Notes: generated from the sequence alone by a model not told the origin. Positions 11,438 to 23,434 are shown, counted from the first letter of the stretch. The stretch is DNA of 64,000 nucleotides from Favolaschia claudopus (GCA_037176885.1 JAWWNJ010000149.1:124001-188000); one strand, 5' to 3'. Made by a program: numbers and translations.

Positions 11438-14400
11438 GCGAGTAGCAAACGAGGAGAGCCGCACACTGGCCGCATGTTGGTCGCATGTCTCGTAGACTCA
11501 CACCAGGATCACCTTCCTAAAAAGGCAAACGACTGTTATGGTCGACGGGACTTCCCGACGGAGGTGTGCACGACGTGAAGGGATCACAAGGATCGTATAA
11601 GATGCATCGTAGTTCAGAGCGCCGCTTCGACTGTCTTCGCAGTGTGAGAGGCCAGCAAGTAGAAACGAAGTCCTAGGATCGGTGAAGTCAATACACGAGG
11701 TATAGAGACAGTGGGTAGTAAAGCAGGCAGAGAATAACGCGGAGCTGTACATGGACGGTAGGTAAAGAAAGGTACGAAGCAGGAAACAGGGGGTCATGCT
11801 TCGTATCACAGAGGCGAAAAGAAAGCACTATACCACTGGTATAAGCACAATACAGAAAGAAGTGAAGTGAAGAGGAGTCGAGGAATTGTCGGGACAACGT
11901 GTCCATGGTAGTGTGTATGCACTGGGGGTAGCTCAAGGGAGAAACGAGAAACAGAAGAGATGCGTACCACATGCAGCATTCCCCGCTCAAAACGCGTCTC
12001 CTCTCCTCTTCCTCCGTCCTACCCCTCGCCCAACCATTGATCCTCCTCCCTCCATCCCCGGTCGTGGCACCCTCTTCTCCAGACGCGCTCCTCGCCCCAC
12101 TCCCGCCGTACCGCCTGTATCCGAGACAGGACCTTCACTATGGCAATCGATCAGTTTTGCTCTCCACCAAGTACAGAAACGAGAATAGTGAAGGGGAAGG
12201 GACGGGGGCAAAGGAGATGGTACGGTGGTAACGAAGGAAAGATGAATATACGTGTCAAGAGAGGTGGACGAGAGGCGAAGCGAAGAAGGAAACGAGGGGA
12301 AGAGAAGAAAAGAAAAGACAAAAGAGAGGAAAGCTGCGCACCGTACATATGCATAATGTTACCGGCCACCTATCCTCGTCCTTCTCCTTCTCCACTGTAC
12401 ACCACTCCACTGTACACCATCACTTACATTCCCATCACCAGCGACATCCCAGACAACCCCAGCCTGCGATCCACCACCATCTTACAAGCGGCGGAGCGTG
12501 GGGAATCCGCACCCGTACCGTTAGTCCCGTTCTTCCAGCCCGCAGCCCAGCTCAGCCCACAAACCCCGCGCACGAAGAAAGCGCCAGCGGGTATGAGTGA
12601 GTACACATGAGAATGATCGACGAGCTCCAGTGCTCGAGGACGAGCATTTGCGACTATGATGGGCGAAGACGGAGACCATCGTAACACAAGAAGAGAATGA
12701 CTACATGAACATTTCGATGTACTTTGACCGACACGGGTCGGGATAGGGGAGACAAGGTGGTTTGGCGGCCAGTCGGGCGCCGGCAGCGCTAATGACTCGC
12801 ACCGCGTTCCCACTTTCCGCGTCACCACAAGGCGACAGACATTGACAGGGATAGCCGAATATGTCAGGAGTCCTGCACGACGATCCTCTTATCCGCCCAG
12901 CGCACGAATCAATCAGCGGCGCCAGCGGCTGGGATGCGGCGGATGGTGCTGAGACTCGAGTTTGCTGTACTGGTTTTCTGAGAAGGCCCGAGCGACATCA
13001 TCTTGCGGCTCCCCGGTCCCCGTCTCCAATTCTCCCCGTATCAGTCCAAGGGCATCGACGATCGCTGCGATCATCCTCCTCGGCTATACTGCACCCTACA
13101 TACGCGTCTCGAGTGGGATTGGAGGAGCATTCACGCGCTGCAAGGCCGTCCCGGAGGAGCGAGTTGCCGCTGCTGGGGATGACGTGGCAGCCAGCACCGA
13201 ACCCGCGACGCACACGCATCGATCGATGGGGGTCTCCATCGGCTGCGCGAAGAGAAGCAGTGGCGATATGAATAACGACGGTCCTAAGGCTCCGTCAAAC
13301 CGAGATGCGTCGGGTCCTGCGCGCTTAAGGGAGGCGGGACGTCGGTGTCGAGTCTATCAACCCGTGCGTAGAGTCAATCCCGTCTGTGCACTCGTTCGGA
13401 GGGCGGTGAAGCGCCATGAGGGTGTCGTGGAAGCCGGGGTAAGGCGACGAAGCAAAAGATGTCGGACACCGGGGTGGCAGTGGAGCTTCAAAGGTCCTGC
13501 CTCGTTCCGCAGAGCCTATCCTATTCCATCCCGCGTATGCTGCCTTCGGCGATGACAGCGGAGGTGGACAGGGCATGATGATGAAGCTTGGCCCGGAAAG
13601 GTATTGCTCCGTCTCGATCCAGACTACATACGTCTCGCCGTATAGACGGCAGCCAGGAGTAAGGTTACGATTGCGTGGGAGGGTCAGACCGTCGATTGAT
13701 TCGAGATGGGGGCAGCGGGCGCGGATGAGAGAGTCATAGCCGTGCTGGGGCTTGGAACACGCCGCGACACGGGCGGGGAGGGGGATGCCCATCTCCATTC
13801 GTTCTCGGTGTCTTGCATTTGTCGTCGTCGCGGTATGGTTCATCGAGCAAGGCATCATGCACCCTGCGAAAGCGAAGGACGGGGAACGGTTGTGTCTGGA
13901 TGCGTGTTTGGTGGGCGGAGGAATAAATGAGAGATTTTGCAGAGCTCGTCCGGTCGTACAGCGTCGAATTCGACGGTGGCGGTGTGAGGGCGTAAGTCAG
14001 GAAGGAGCTAGGGGTGTGGATAAGGCGACGAAGGAGGAGATGTTGGATAGGGGGGAGGAGGAGGTCGTGGTAAGGATAGTGGTGAAGCTGTAGATGCCTT
14101 CCTTAGATGTTCTCTCCGCCGAGCGTATACAGTCCAATACGATCCATATTCAATCCCAGCGCGATCCCCACACGACGACCCGACCACTCCGCAGCTGTCA
14201 GGGCTGCCAGGGAGAAGTTCGCGACACACGCGGTGTCGAGAGATGATGGCGAGCATTGTCATACCATCACGGTGCGTCTGGCGGTATCGGACGAGGGTGA
14301 GGCCGAAGCTCAGCGGAGAGAATAACGCTGTCAAAGAGGGAGATCGAGAGCAGCCTGGCGAAGGGTCGAGAAGCGAAAGGGTGATGAAGGTCGCTCCGAT

Positions 14401-16300
14401 GGAATACGACCTCCATCTTAGCTCCCGTTCGTTGCGACCTCTATGCCGATTCTGAGAGGGAGAAAGCGGAGAGTGAGTACAATTACACGCAGACGACGAG
14501 TTAACATACGTAGAGCCTTGTGGAGTGCACCGTATGACACTCACTTTCCATCAGTCCTGGTTATTTCACTTGGCGAAATCTGCGCCGACGCATGAACACT
14601 ACATAGCGCATCATTAAAGAGGCAATACACAGTGAATACCACTCACGGAGCAAGCACTTGTAGTCGTATATTCAGGACACCCACACCATGATATCTTTGA
14701 GAAGATTTCCAGATGGATCGGCGACATTCGTCCCACAAAAACTCTGAAATCGTCCTGTATCATCTTTGCCTGAGCCAGGGCATGCTAGGCATTGAAGACC
14801 AGTCCGAGTTCGCATAATTCAGTTCCATTCAGCAGCGTACACGCTGAGCAGCTTTCTCGGGGTTGGGGGAGAAGGAAATTTGACAATTGATGGTGAGAAG
14901 TGGGAAAAGTTTCGAGAGTCGCTGAGCGCATAGCAGCAGATGTTGGCCAAGGTAGCGAGCTCGACAAGGGCTTCCATTGGCGCCAAATTTCAGCCAGAGA
15001 GATTCTGGTGGTGCAAAGCAAGAGGCGACTGTGACCGTCACGATAATCACATCAGTATCACATCACGGTCACGTCTTCCACGACTTCAACACCAACACCC
15101 ACCAAGCAGCGCAGAGGGAGGCGCAAACTATATGCTCTACGCCATTTGTTGAAACGGACCAGCTGCCGCTACGATTAGACCCGCTCGACGGCTCGACTCA
15201 AGAGATTGGAAGGCTAACTTGGACAGTCTCAACTTCAAACAAAGAAACCTGCTACGAAACTCCAAACCCTTTCCAAGTCGCCAAGTTTAATTCGAACGGT
15301 TCCCTTTCTCGCCTCTTGTCTCTTTCTGCCACCCAAACAGAGCTTCCGGGCCGAAATGCATTCAAAATAAAATTTATCCTCGTCTAATGCCTTTCTGCCT
15401 GCAACTATTGTACTTCGTACTATGGCTGCTATGCCGATCCGAATTACGGCCGATGTTGCTCAGACCATGCTCGTCTGCCTTGGTTCAATGCTGCTCAACT
15501 CTTCCGACAAACCCAAGACAAAATCTTGGAAGATCCGCGACTATCCGCCAAAAGATCGGCGTCGTCAAGCGAGCCACAGACTCAATTAACTCACTGATCC
15601 CGCCCTGTCCATGCGTCGACGCGCCCCGTGCTCAAATGCCTCAACGCCAAGCCCCTGCGTAAAAATAAATCGTTGCCAATACCAGGAACAACAATCCGTA
15701 TACTCCTATGACTCAGACTCACACACCGCCCGGCATTCACTTTCGTTCCCCGCCCGCACAGAAAACGCATACAATACTCGTCTTGTCTTGGCATCTACCT
15801 CGAACTCAATGCCGACCGTCTGCCGATTTTCCAAAGCTATGTATCTTTTCCCGTTCCCGTCCTGTATCTATCTGGAAACCAACCCCGCGTGCGTCTTCAT
15901 TAGTCCGTTTCCCGCATCGCCCGTGACGCCGATACACAACAGATTGCGGCGTACCGGGTATGGGTATATTGACAAACGCCGAAAAAACCGTGTCTTCCTT
16001 CCATACATCCGCGATCCCTCAATCCAGCTCAATCCTCGAGTTGCGCTCCCCGAGATCGACAAATGAACCTACTCGCCAAACGCCAATCTTCCTCACTTCC
16101 TCCTAACAACCAATGCGTCGCGCATCGCGCATCGACACGGCACCCCTCATTTTCCGCGCATCATCATCAATCGTTTCGTCTCAAAAGGGGCATTGCGAGG
16201 GATGATGGCTGCATCGCCATCAGACGCGTTGCGCGTAATTGCCGCGTCTCAGGCTCACCTGTCACCGCCTCTTTCGATTTCCGCGTCTCCAGTCTAATCT
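11438..16300. other. 4.9 kb without a supported gene; decayed coding-like text
   Basis: GC-rich in 12.4-14.5 kb with open stretches in several frames, but none has consistent splicing, recognised motifs or a clean start. The best hints are on the minus strand: around 14110-14240 (AALTAAEWSGRRVGIALGLN), around 13590-13680 (RLYGETYVVWIETEQYLSG) and at 14690-14977 (MEALVELATLANICCYALSD, later DDFRVFVGRMSPIHLEIF after stops). These look like remains of genes rather than working ones. A purine/pyrimidine-asymmetric block at about 12000-12350 resembles blocks elsewhere in the window. Confidence 0.35.
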
Positions 16301-16336
16301 CATAGTAATCGCATGGTCCGGAGACAAGTATGCACA

Positions 16337-16342
16337 TATAAA
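16337..16342 (+). promoter_or_regulatory. TATA box (TATAAA) of the secreted-protein gene
   Basis: TATAAA lies about 215 bases upstream of the ATG at 16553. A strongly CT-rich stretch follows at about 16375-16465 (runs such as CCTCCTCTTTTTTCGCTTTC). In filamentous fungi a TATA box plus a CT-rich leader marks strongly expressed genes; use of this one is inferred from position. Confidence 0.5.
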
Positions 16343-16552
16343 CCCAACCCCTGGTGATCCGGGCTTCCTCCCTCATCCCTCCCCTCCTCTTTTTTCGCTT
16401 TCGCTTTCGTTCAAGGAGTAACCTAGCGTTCTCCTCTTTCTTCTCTTTTCTTCGCTTGGACCGGTTCCTCCCGCACTACTTCTTCTTGAACATATTCAAA
16501 CCCTCACGCTCCGCGCACCCATACACATTCATTCACCGAGACGACACGAAGG

Positions 16553-18463
16553 ATGCTCACGATGAATAAATCCCTGATCACCTACGCCTCCCTCCTCATC
16601 CTCTGCACCGCGCAGGTTTCGGGACACGCTATCCCCAAGTGCGTCTCTTTCTCTTTCTCTCTTCTTAATATCGATCTCATGATAATTACTCTCTCTCTCT
16701 CCAGCCCCGCCCTCGGCGTCAAAGGCACTCCCAAGCGCGGCGACGTCCAACGCCCCAACGATGCCAAACCCTGCGGTAACGTTAACATCGGCGCCACCCT
16801 CGACACCTCGACCGCTATCGCTGCAGCAGCGGATGGGTCGGTTACGTTGCAGGTGCAGAACTGTAAGTCCTCCATCCTTTCTTCGTTAATGGATCTTTTA
16901 TCTTCCACTGTTTACTTGATCCATTCTTCCCTTTCATTCTTCCGCTAACACACATCACCTCTAGTCAACGCCGGCGGCGACGGCTCCACCTTCGTCACCG
17001 CACAAGTCGACCAAACCGGCGCCGGCACCAAATTCGTCAACGCGAACGTGAAGACCAACGGCAACAAAGCCCCCTCCAAGGTCGAATCCGACAAAGTCGT
17101 TTTCACGCTGCCTGCGGGAACAAAGTGCTCCGGTGGGAAGAATAAGAATTTGTGTCTTGTTGTGCGTTTCCTTCTTCTGTGTTTACATTGATATGAGAAA
17201 CCTAAGCATGTGTATTCTTTATCTTTAGTCCATCAAGACGAGCGCGGGATTCGGCGCGTGCACGGTCGTTTCGCAGAAGGCTGCTGCCGCTGCTGCGAAA
17301 CCCGCTGCGAAACCTGCCGCTAAACCTGCTGCTAAGCCTGCCGCTAAACCCGCCGCCAAACCTGTTGCTAAGCCTGCCGCTAAACCCGCCGCCAAGCCTG
17401 CCGCTAAGCCTGCGGCTAAACCCGCTGCTAAGCCAGCCGCCAAACCCGCCGCTAAGCCCGCCAACCTCGCCGCCACCACCCCCTCCGTCGCCTCCCTCGC
17501 TGCCAAGCAGAACAGCAAGAAAACCGTCTTCGAAGCCTGCACCGCCGACAGCCAATGCCAACAAGGCTGCTGCGGCTTCAGCACCGGCAAATGCGCTGGT
17601 CCCGCTGTAGCCCAGACGAACGGATCCGGCGGGTGCGTCTTCATTCTTTTTCCGCTCTCTCTCATGATCACAAGGATATTGACTCATGTCATTATAATTG
17701 ATAGATGCGGCCGCGGCAGCAAAGCCCCCAACTGCGACGTCTCCACCCTCCTCGGCTTCACCGCCAACTGCGTCTCCGGCTTCAAGAACAACGACCTCAA
17801 GAACGCCGCCATCCAACAAGCCACCGCGTTCTCCGCCCAGCTCAACAAACTCCCCTTCACCCCCGCCAAGGTCTCCGCCCCCGCACCCGCCGCTGCGAAA
17901 CCCAAACCCGCGCCCGCGAAGAAGCCCGCTGCCGCTGCCCCCGCGAAGAAGCTCACCGTCGCACAGCTCGCCGCGAAGCAGACCAGCAAGAAGACCGTAT
18001 TCGAAGCCTGCTCCGCGGACAGCCAGTGCCAGCAGGGCTGCTGCGGCTTCAGCTCGGGCAAGTGCGCCGGCCCCGCCGTCGCGCAGACTAACGGCTCTGG
18101 TGGATGCGGACGTGGAAGCAAGGCGCCGAACTGTGATGTTTCGGTGTTGCTTGGGTTCACGAACTGTGCGGCTGGTGTGAAGAACAATAACTTGAAGACG
18201 GCGGTTATTCAGCAGGCGGCGGCGTTCTCGGCGCAGCTTAATGGGATCAAGTTCACGCCGGCGAGGAGGGAGTTGGGTGAGTTTTCTTTCTTCTGCATTT
18301 CTTAGAGGATGATTTTCTGACGCGTTTGACAGAGGACCTTGTTGAGCGCACCCAGCTTCTCAAGGAGGGCAAGTTCGCTCCTCGTCTGTTGAAGGAGCGT
18401 CTCGATGAGGAAGAGCTCGATGAGGATTTGGAAGAGGAGGAGGAGGTGGAGGATGAGGAGTAA
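16553..18463 (+). CDS. Secreted mosaic protein: Egh16-like domain, AAKP repeats, two Cys-rich domains
   Basis: Six exons (16553-16638, 16705-16862, 16965-17161, 17229-17632, 17705-18276, 18333-18463) total 1548 bases, 515 residues. A signal peptide (MNKSLITYASLLILCTAQVS) precedes HAIPNPALG. Residues about 30-165 read as an Egh16/Gas1/Mas-like secreted domain (KPCGNVNIGATLDTSTAI, FVTAQVDQTGAGTKF, LPAGTKCSGG), a family known from appressorium-expressed proteins of plant pathogens. An (AAKP)n linker of about 13 units follows. Next come two near-identical Cys-rich domains (C-T/S-ADSQCQQGCCGFS, GKCAGPAVAQTNGSGG, APNCDVS) like biotrophy-associated secreted proteins, separated by an Ala/Pro/Lys spacer. 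The tail is very acidic (DEEELDEDLEEEEEVEDEE). It probably acts at the cell wall or outside the cell. The ATG at 16562 is an alternative start. Domain names rest on motif memory. Confidence 0.8.
17290..17463 (+). repeat. 12-bp coding minisatellite, (Ala-Ala-Lys-Pro)n
   Basis: About 13 tandem 12-base units of the form GCT-GC(N)-AA(R)-CC(N) inside exon 4 of the secreted protein, with one Ala-to-Val change (VAKP). Unit-to-unit synonymous changes show it is not brand new. Length changes here would alter linker length in steps of four residues without shifting the frame. Confidence 0.85.
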
Positions 18464-18663
18464 AGATGTAAAGCGATATAATATGATTCGTGAATATTCC
18501 CCTTGAATGTACTGTATACCCGCAAGCATGATAGCTTTCAATTTATCTTGGGTTTTATCCTCTCAATTTGGGACGGTAGAGTCATCAAGGCTCTCATGCG
18601 AAGTGATAGCATGACCGAGAATCTCGTGTTTATGGCGCTATATCGATACGGTACTACTGACTA

Positions 18664-19069
18664 CTATCGTGCCAAATAGGTCTGGATTTTCACAATGGGT
18701 CTGGATTTTCGATTTTTCTCCTCTCCCTTTGCACTTTGAATCTCCGGACCTTTCGGCATTTATTCTGGTACCAATTCCCTACAGGTAGAGCTACAAATCT
18801 TACGATTTCATGCAAGTCCAATGTCAGGAAACATTCGCCGTTTTCTCGAGGTTTTTGATCTGTGCTGTCAATCCATCAAAATCCCTTGATGAAAGCCCGT
18901 TTTTCTTACTACCTTCCTGTGGCCGTATCGCTACGAAACTTGTAGGATCTGTAGCCCAAAGGCATGTAAACAGATTCCGAAAAGTCCGGAGGTCCAAATC
19001 GAAAAGGGAGAAGAGATAAATCGAAAATCCAGAGTCATTGTGCAAATCCAGACCTATTTGGCAGGATAG
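18664..19069. mobile_element. MITE, 406 bp, long terminal inverted repeats, TA target duplication
   Basis: The left end CTATCGTGCCAAATAGGTCT is matched by the inverted right end CTATCCTGCCAAATAGGTCT. Similarity continues inward for about 100 bases, through a second TCTGGATTTTCGATTT block and CTCCGGAC(C/T)TTTCGG. TA flanks both ends (18662-18663 and 19070-19071), as expected for Tc1/mariner-type transposition. There is no transposase inside, so it must have been moved in trans. It sits 200 bases downstream of the secreted-protein stop. Confidence 0.75.
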
Positions 19070-19144
19070 TACTAAATACTGTACATTACATTCTTTTCTT
19101 TTCCTACCTTTCCCAAAATCCCGATCGCTGGTACGAAAGCGCGG

Positions 19145-19979
19145 CTAAGTAATCTTGAACATCTTATCCAGGCCAAGCCCCTCCCAGATCCCGTTGTAGA
19201 CCTTGTCAAGGCCGGTAGCGGTGATAATGCCCTTGAGAAGCCCGTCAAGACCGAGGCCGCTGAGGAGTTTGCCGACGAGGTTGAGGACTCCTGCGACGAG
19301 GAGGCAGACGGCGCCGACGATCTATGAGCAAAAATTCAAATAGCTCAATATTCAGGAGAATCAGTCAAAAAGAATGGTACGAACCTGCGTGAGCGGCTGG
19401 CTGACTGCGTCGAGAAGCGGACCAAGGTCTTTCTTGGCCTTGGGGAACGCGTTGAGCTTGTCCTTCGCCCATTCGACCGTCCCTCCAACGTCTTGCACCA
19501 TCTAAGGAAGAAAAAATCACAAACTCGTCAGCACATCTTGCTCTCTAAACGACAACCATAACAAGCGAAGTAACTCACGACTTTCAACGCCTCCGCGAGG
19601 CGTTGCTCTTCAGGCGTCGCCTTGTGGTCTTGCATATTCCGCTTCGCCTTGTTGCTGAGACGGTTATCTGGGTCCGCACCGCGTACGGCGCCGTTCGTCT
19701 CGTTCAGGATTTTTTCGGCTTTCTGGAGCAAAGGCTGCACGGATTTGACGAGCTCTTCCTCGTCCCTGTCGTCCTCCTTGCGAGCTTCCATACCCTCGAT
19801 GTGCTGTGGCATTCGAGTTGGCATTAGTGAAGAATTAGTAACGGCAATGGGGAACAACATACCTTTCGCATGGAGGCGCAGAGAGGGGAGCATTGGTTGT
19901 TGGCGTCCTCGATGATGCCGGAGAGGCGCTCAGCGAGTTGACGTTCGGTTTCGTTTTGGTTACCTTCCTGAGAAGACAT
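19145..19979 (-). CDS. DUF6987-type small protein
   Basis: Four exons (19863-19979, 19579-19803, 19385-19501, 19145-19321) total 636 bases, 211 residues, with GT-AG introns of about 60-75 bases. It starts MSSQEGNQNETERQLAERL, has a helical charged middle (QPLLQKAEKILNETNGAVRG, then PDNRLSNKAKRNMQDHKATP) and a Gly/Leu-rich amphipathic C-terminal region (GVLNLVGKLLSGLGLDGLLK, then GLGLDKMFKIT). This order fits the fungal DUF6987 family, sometimes called LEA-like. The function of the family is unknown; the C-terminal hydrophobic helices could contact membrane. It converges with the secreted-protein gene, with the MITE lying between them. Confidence 0.75.
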
Positions 19980-20679
19980 GTTTTGGACTGAGAACTCGTT
20001 GAACGTCCGAGAAGCCCATTTTATACTTCTTCCGATCTGTGTTTTTAGATATCTCCACAGATAGGTGAAGGGTTAAATGACGCATAGACAATATGGCCTC
20101 TGGCGACGAAGAATATTCGTCAGTCTGATGGTGGGATGGGGTAATCTTTGGGCGGCACTGACCGAATTGTATCCTCAGACGCTATGAGAATAGTCTACAG
20201 TGGAGGTGTTCGTGGATAAGGGCGGCGGAGATTGCGATTTCTTAGATAGGAAGTTCGTTCTCGTTCGCGAAGAAATGACGTGCAGATGTTTTTGGATTGT
20301 GCGACGGGGAATTTTTCGTCAGGCGTGGGTGACCGTAGCCAAAACCTACCCCAAGACGATGCGTAGAAGACTGAAGAGTGGAGGCATTCCAACACAACGG
20401 CGGGAGCCGCAACGCACTCCGAGTCACCGAAATGGCATAGTTTCTGTGGCTCCACTGAGTCCACTCACGGTGGAGAGGGGGCTAACCGCCAGACCGTCGA
20501 CGAGAGAAGTAAAGCTGCGGTCTTGGCCCAGATCGGTGATGGAGAGCGGGGATGCACTCTGAGCTGGTGGTGGTGGTGGGAATCAGGTTTGGTGGCAGGG
20601 TGGGAGAAATTCCCGAAAAGGCAAATCTATGTCCTGATCCGGTAAGGCTCTTTTGACTCTTCCCACGTTCCCGCCCACC
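19980..20679. other. Divergent promoter region between DUF6987-type and BTB genes
   Basis: Seven hundred bases between two divergent starts (19979 minus, 20680 plus). Open stretches at 20195-20560 in both strands show no domain or splice signal. It probably contains both promoters. Short (TGG)n at about 20565-20580. Confidence 0.4.
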
Positions 20680-21724
20680 ATGGTCGGTACAAACGATGCG
20701 AACTTCGACAAAAGCATAACGCTATGGGCCCACGATTCCTCCCATATTGTTGAAGACCTCTGGTTCGATGACGGGACCTTGGTCATCACTACTGAAGCCG
20801 CTTGCTTTCGAATCTATGGTGGACACCTAGCGAAAGAGTCATGCATATTCCGCGATATGCTACAGCTCTGTCAACCGGCTGGAACAAAGACAATAGAACA
20901 ATGCCCTGTAGTTCATCTTGTGGATGACAGTCGAGATGTCGAGTATTTTTTGAAGGCGCTACTTGATCACAGGTACGTTCTCGCACAATACCGCTAGCCC
21001 GGCGGAAGCATATTGATGTTGAGACTCTGGCCATTTCTATAGCTTTTTTCTTCCCTTTCCAGCTCCGACAACGTTTGCCATTATTGCCGGCGTGGCGCGA
21101 TTAAGCAAGAAATACGAGGTCAATACGCTATACACACGCGCTCTCTCCCACTTTGCGTCAGCCTTCCCAGTATCTCCAAAGGAGAAAGTCTTGTGTTCGT
21201 GGCGTCAACCAGGTCTCAGCATTCCCGCCGCACTGCTAGCACGAGAACTGGAGCTGGACTGGGCTCTTCCCATTGCATTATATCGTGTTTGTGCGTACAG
21301 CTCCACCGACGAGATTTTATGCGGCATAGATCTGGACAGCTTCCACTTTGAACTGGAGCTGAACGACAAACAATCGTGTTTGAAGGAATGCGTCTTAATG
21401 CGAGGAGCAGATTCCACCAACTTCATGGATTTTCTGTGGAATCCCGAAAAGATCAATGGATGTATGGCGCCGAATGTATGCAAGGACCGTCGGCTGGCTA
21501 GGAGAAAGTTCATTGAAGTCAGGAGGCATTTTGTGTTGCCTTTCGATCTCTGGACAGACGATGATTGGGCGGGATGTGTTGTGTGTGGCCCATGTCTCTC
21601 AGCCATGCGCGCAGCATATAATGCAACGTTGGAGAAGTTTTGGGACAGCCTTCCGCGGAGGTTTGCGTTGCCCGCGTGGGACAAATTGAAGGAGAGAAGA
21701 TGTGAAGCACTAGAACTTGATTAG
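20680..21724 (+). CDS. BTB/POZ domain protein (copy 2)
   Basis: Two exons, 20680-20972 and 21043-21724, total 975 bases, 324 residues. The intron sits at the same phase-2 position as in the copy at 10400-11437. The BTB domain is at residues about 15-105: HIVEDLWFDDGTLVITTEAA, FRIYGGHLAKESCIFRDML and CPVVHLVDDSRDVEYFLKAL. The C-terminal part starts GVARLSKKYEVNTLYTRAL and keeps conserved blocks shared with copy 1 (DFLWNPEKINGC, LPFDLWTDDDW, CLSAMRAAYNATLEKFWDSL). Agaricomycete genomes carry many such BTB genes; Cullin-3 adaptor function is possible. A less obvious acceptor (TTTCTATAG at 21042) was chosen because it keeps the SFFLPFPAPTTF segment aligned with SFPPPPCPTTF of copy 1. Confidence 0.85.
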
Positions 21725-21925
21725 ATTGGATACTTCGAAGATAGATCGTTTGTTCATCGTACTGTGAGATCACAGATGCATTCACGGGCTGAATCATACC
21801 CGCGACTACTTACTACATCGAACCTTTCATGTTCAATTTACCACAGGCTACGTTCAGTGATCATTTCCAACACATGCAACGACCGAAGAATATGACAGTC
21901 TAAGCGAATAGACTAATAGTAATGC

Positions 21926-23434
21926 TCAACAAAATGAAAAAGGGTAGGGTCGGTATTCACATTCTCCAGGTTCGGCGAGTCCATTATCTGATATCATTTA
22001 TGTGAATATGAAGCAAGAAAAATAAGGTTACACATCATTCAAGATTCACTCACCCAAATCTCCGACACATTCTGGTTCTTCCACACCCTCCGGCCAAGTA
22101 AACGTTTTGGTCACAATGCGGATCGCCTCCATCTTTTCGTTAAGAGTTTGGAGTCGAGCGGTGATCTCTTGCCCTGGGTATTGAATTACCGCATCGGACT
22201 CGAATTCTGGATGTATGCGGAGCTCCGCATACGCGATGCTATCGCGCGACTCGAGGAGATCGACCCAGCGTGTGTATAAAGATGTGAGATCGCCGTTCGA
22301 TGGCCATTCGCAAATTAGGAGGTTGCGGAGGTGTGGGACGAAGGCGGCGGCGGCGTTATCAACATCGACAGGAAGAAACGCCATCTGGCAACGCATGAGG
22401 GCGTCCACCGAACAAGCAGCGAACGCTGCGAAGATGAGGGTCGTCAGCGCTGGTGTCAAGGGGAGCACGACGGACAAGATGTCTTCGAGGACGTCGTCGC
22501 TGAGCTCGAGGCTCAGGGTGGTGAGCCTGCATTGAGATTGCTGGATGAAGTCGGTGAGGACGGGGGTGCGCGTGAGTATACGGACATGCAAGTGCTGGAG
22601 GGCGGGTGCGATGAGGGAGTCGAGCGGGAGATCGTTGTTGAGGCGAAGGGTTACGAGGGATGTGGAGGATATCTTCGCGGTGTCGTTCAGCCGGGGAGCG
22701 GCGAAGTACACCGTGACGTCGAGGTGGAGAAGATGGGGCATGAAGTGGAAGAGAGGACCGAATATCCCGCCGGTCGTGATTTCTGATTGGAGCGCTACGC
22801 ATCCGAGACGTAGGGCGGTTAGATTGGTTGGGAATAGGGATAGAGTTTCGGGCGAGGAGATGGAGTAGGTGTAATTTGGGACTTGTAACGCCCGTAAATT
22901 GGGAGACACCGAGCTTTGGGCGGCGGTGGTGCGAGTGTTGGAAACCGCACGCGCGCCATCGGCGACTTGGATGAGAAGTGACGAAAGGAGAGGGAAGGGA
23001 CCGGGGATTTCGTTGAAGACGAGGAAATCGGCGGCGGAGATGATGAGCTCGAGGCGCCCCCATTGGCGTTTGTAGGCGACCATTTGTGTGAGTAGGTCGT
23101 GTGGGAGATTCGTCTCAGGGGAACAGAGTAAGGATATGGAAAGTGGGTGATCAGATGCGCGCGTAAACCAGAGCGCCATCGTGAGTGCGGCTACTACAGA
23201 ATCAGTCTGAGAGGAATCATAACCGTAGGAGTCGGAAAACTCTAGAAATATCGAAGCCCATAGCTCTGGAGTCCCGAGAGCAATGGTGCGCCATTGGGTG
23301 CAGATGCTGGCTAGATTTAACGGGGCTTTGTTAGGATGGGCGCGCACGCGACGATGAAGTGGAAGGCAAAGGATAAATATCGCTGAAATCAGCTCAAATG
23401 GTAGCCGGAGTGCAGGGACGCGGTGGTCGTCCAT
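21926..23434 (-). CDS. F-box-like protein (copy 1)
   Basis: Exons 22054-23434 and 21926-21987 total 1443 bases, 480 residues. The N-terminus is an F-box: PALRLPFELISAIFILCLP followed by APLNLASICTQWRTIAL and TPELWASIF, the usual Leu-Pro-x-Glu, hydrophobic and Trp pattern. The remainder is a leucine-rich, solenoid-like region without clear repeats (FMPHLLHLDVTVYF, LVTLRLNNDLPLDSL). F-box proteins bind Skp1 and bring substrates to SCF ubiquitin ligases. The last intron interrupts GDL(G/D), and the final exon ends YRPYPFSFC; both other family members here share that splice position and a PY-x-FS end, so the short last exon is real. Confidence 0.85.

Noticed and set aside
13325..14544. Two long minus-strand frames (177 and 178 residues)
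   Set aside because: Possible fragments of a decayed gene, but no consistent exon chain or family could be built.
17202..18187. Gly/Ala-rich long frames on the minus strand opposite the secreted-protein gene
   Set aside because: They arise from the AAKP repeat and Cys domain read backwards and have no independent start or splice support.
22331..23063. Long open frames on both strands within F-box copy 1
   Set aside because: They are shadow frames of a GC-rich coding exon; the F-box frame has the domain, the shared intron and the family C-terminus.
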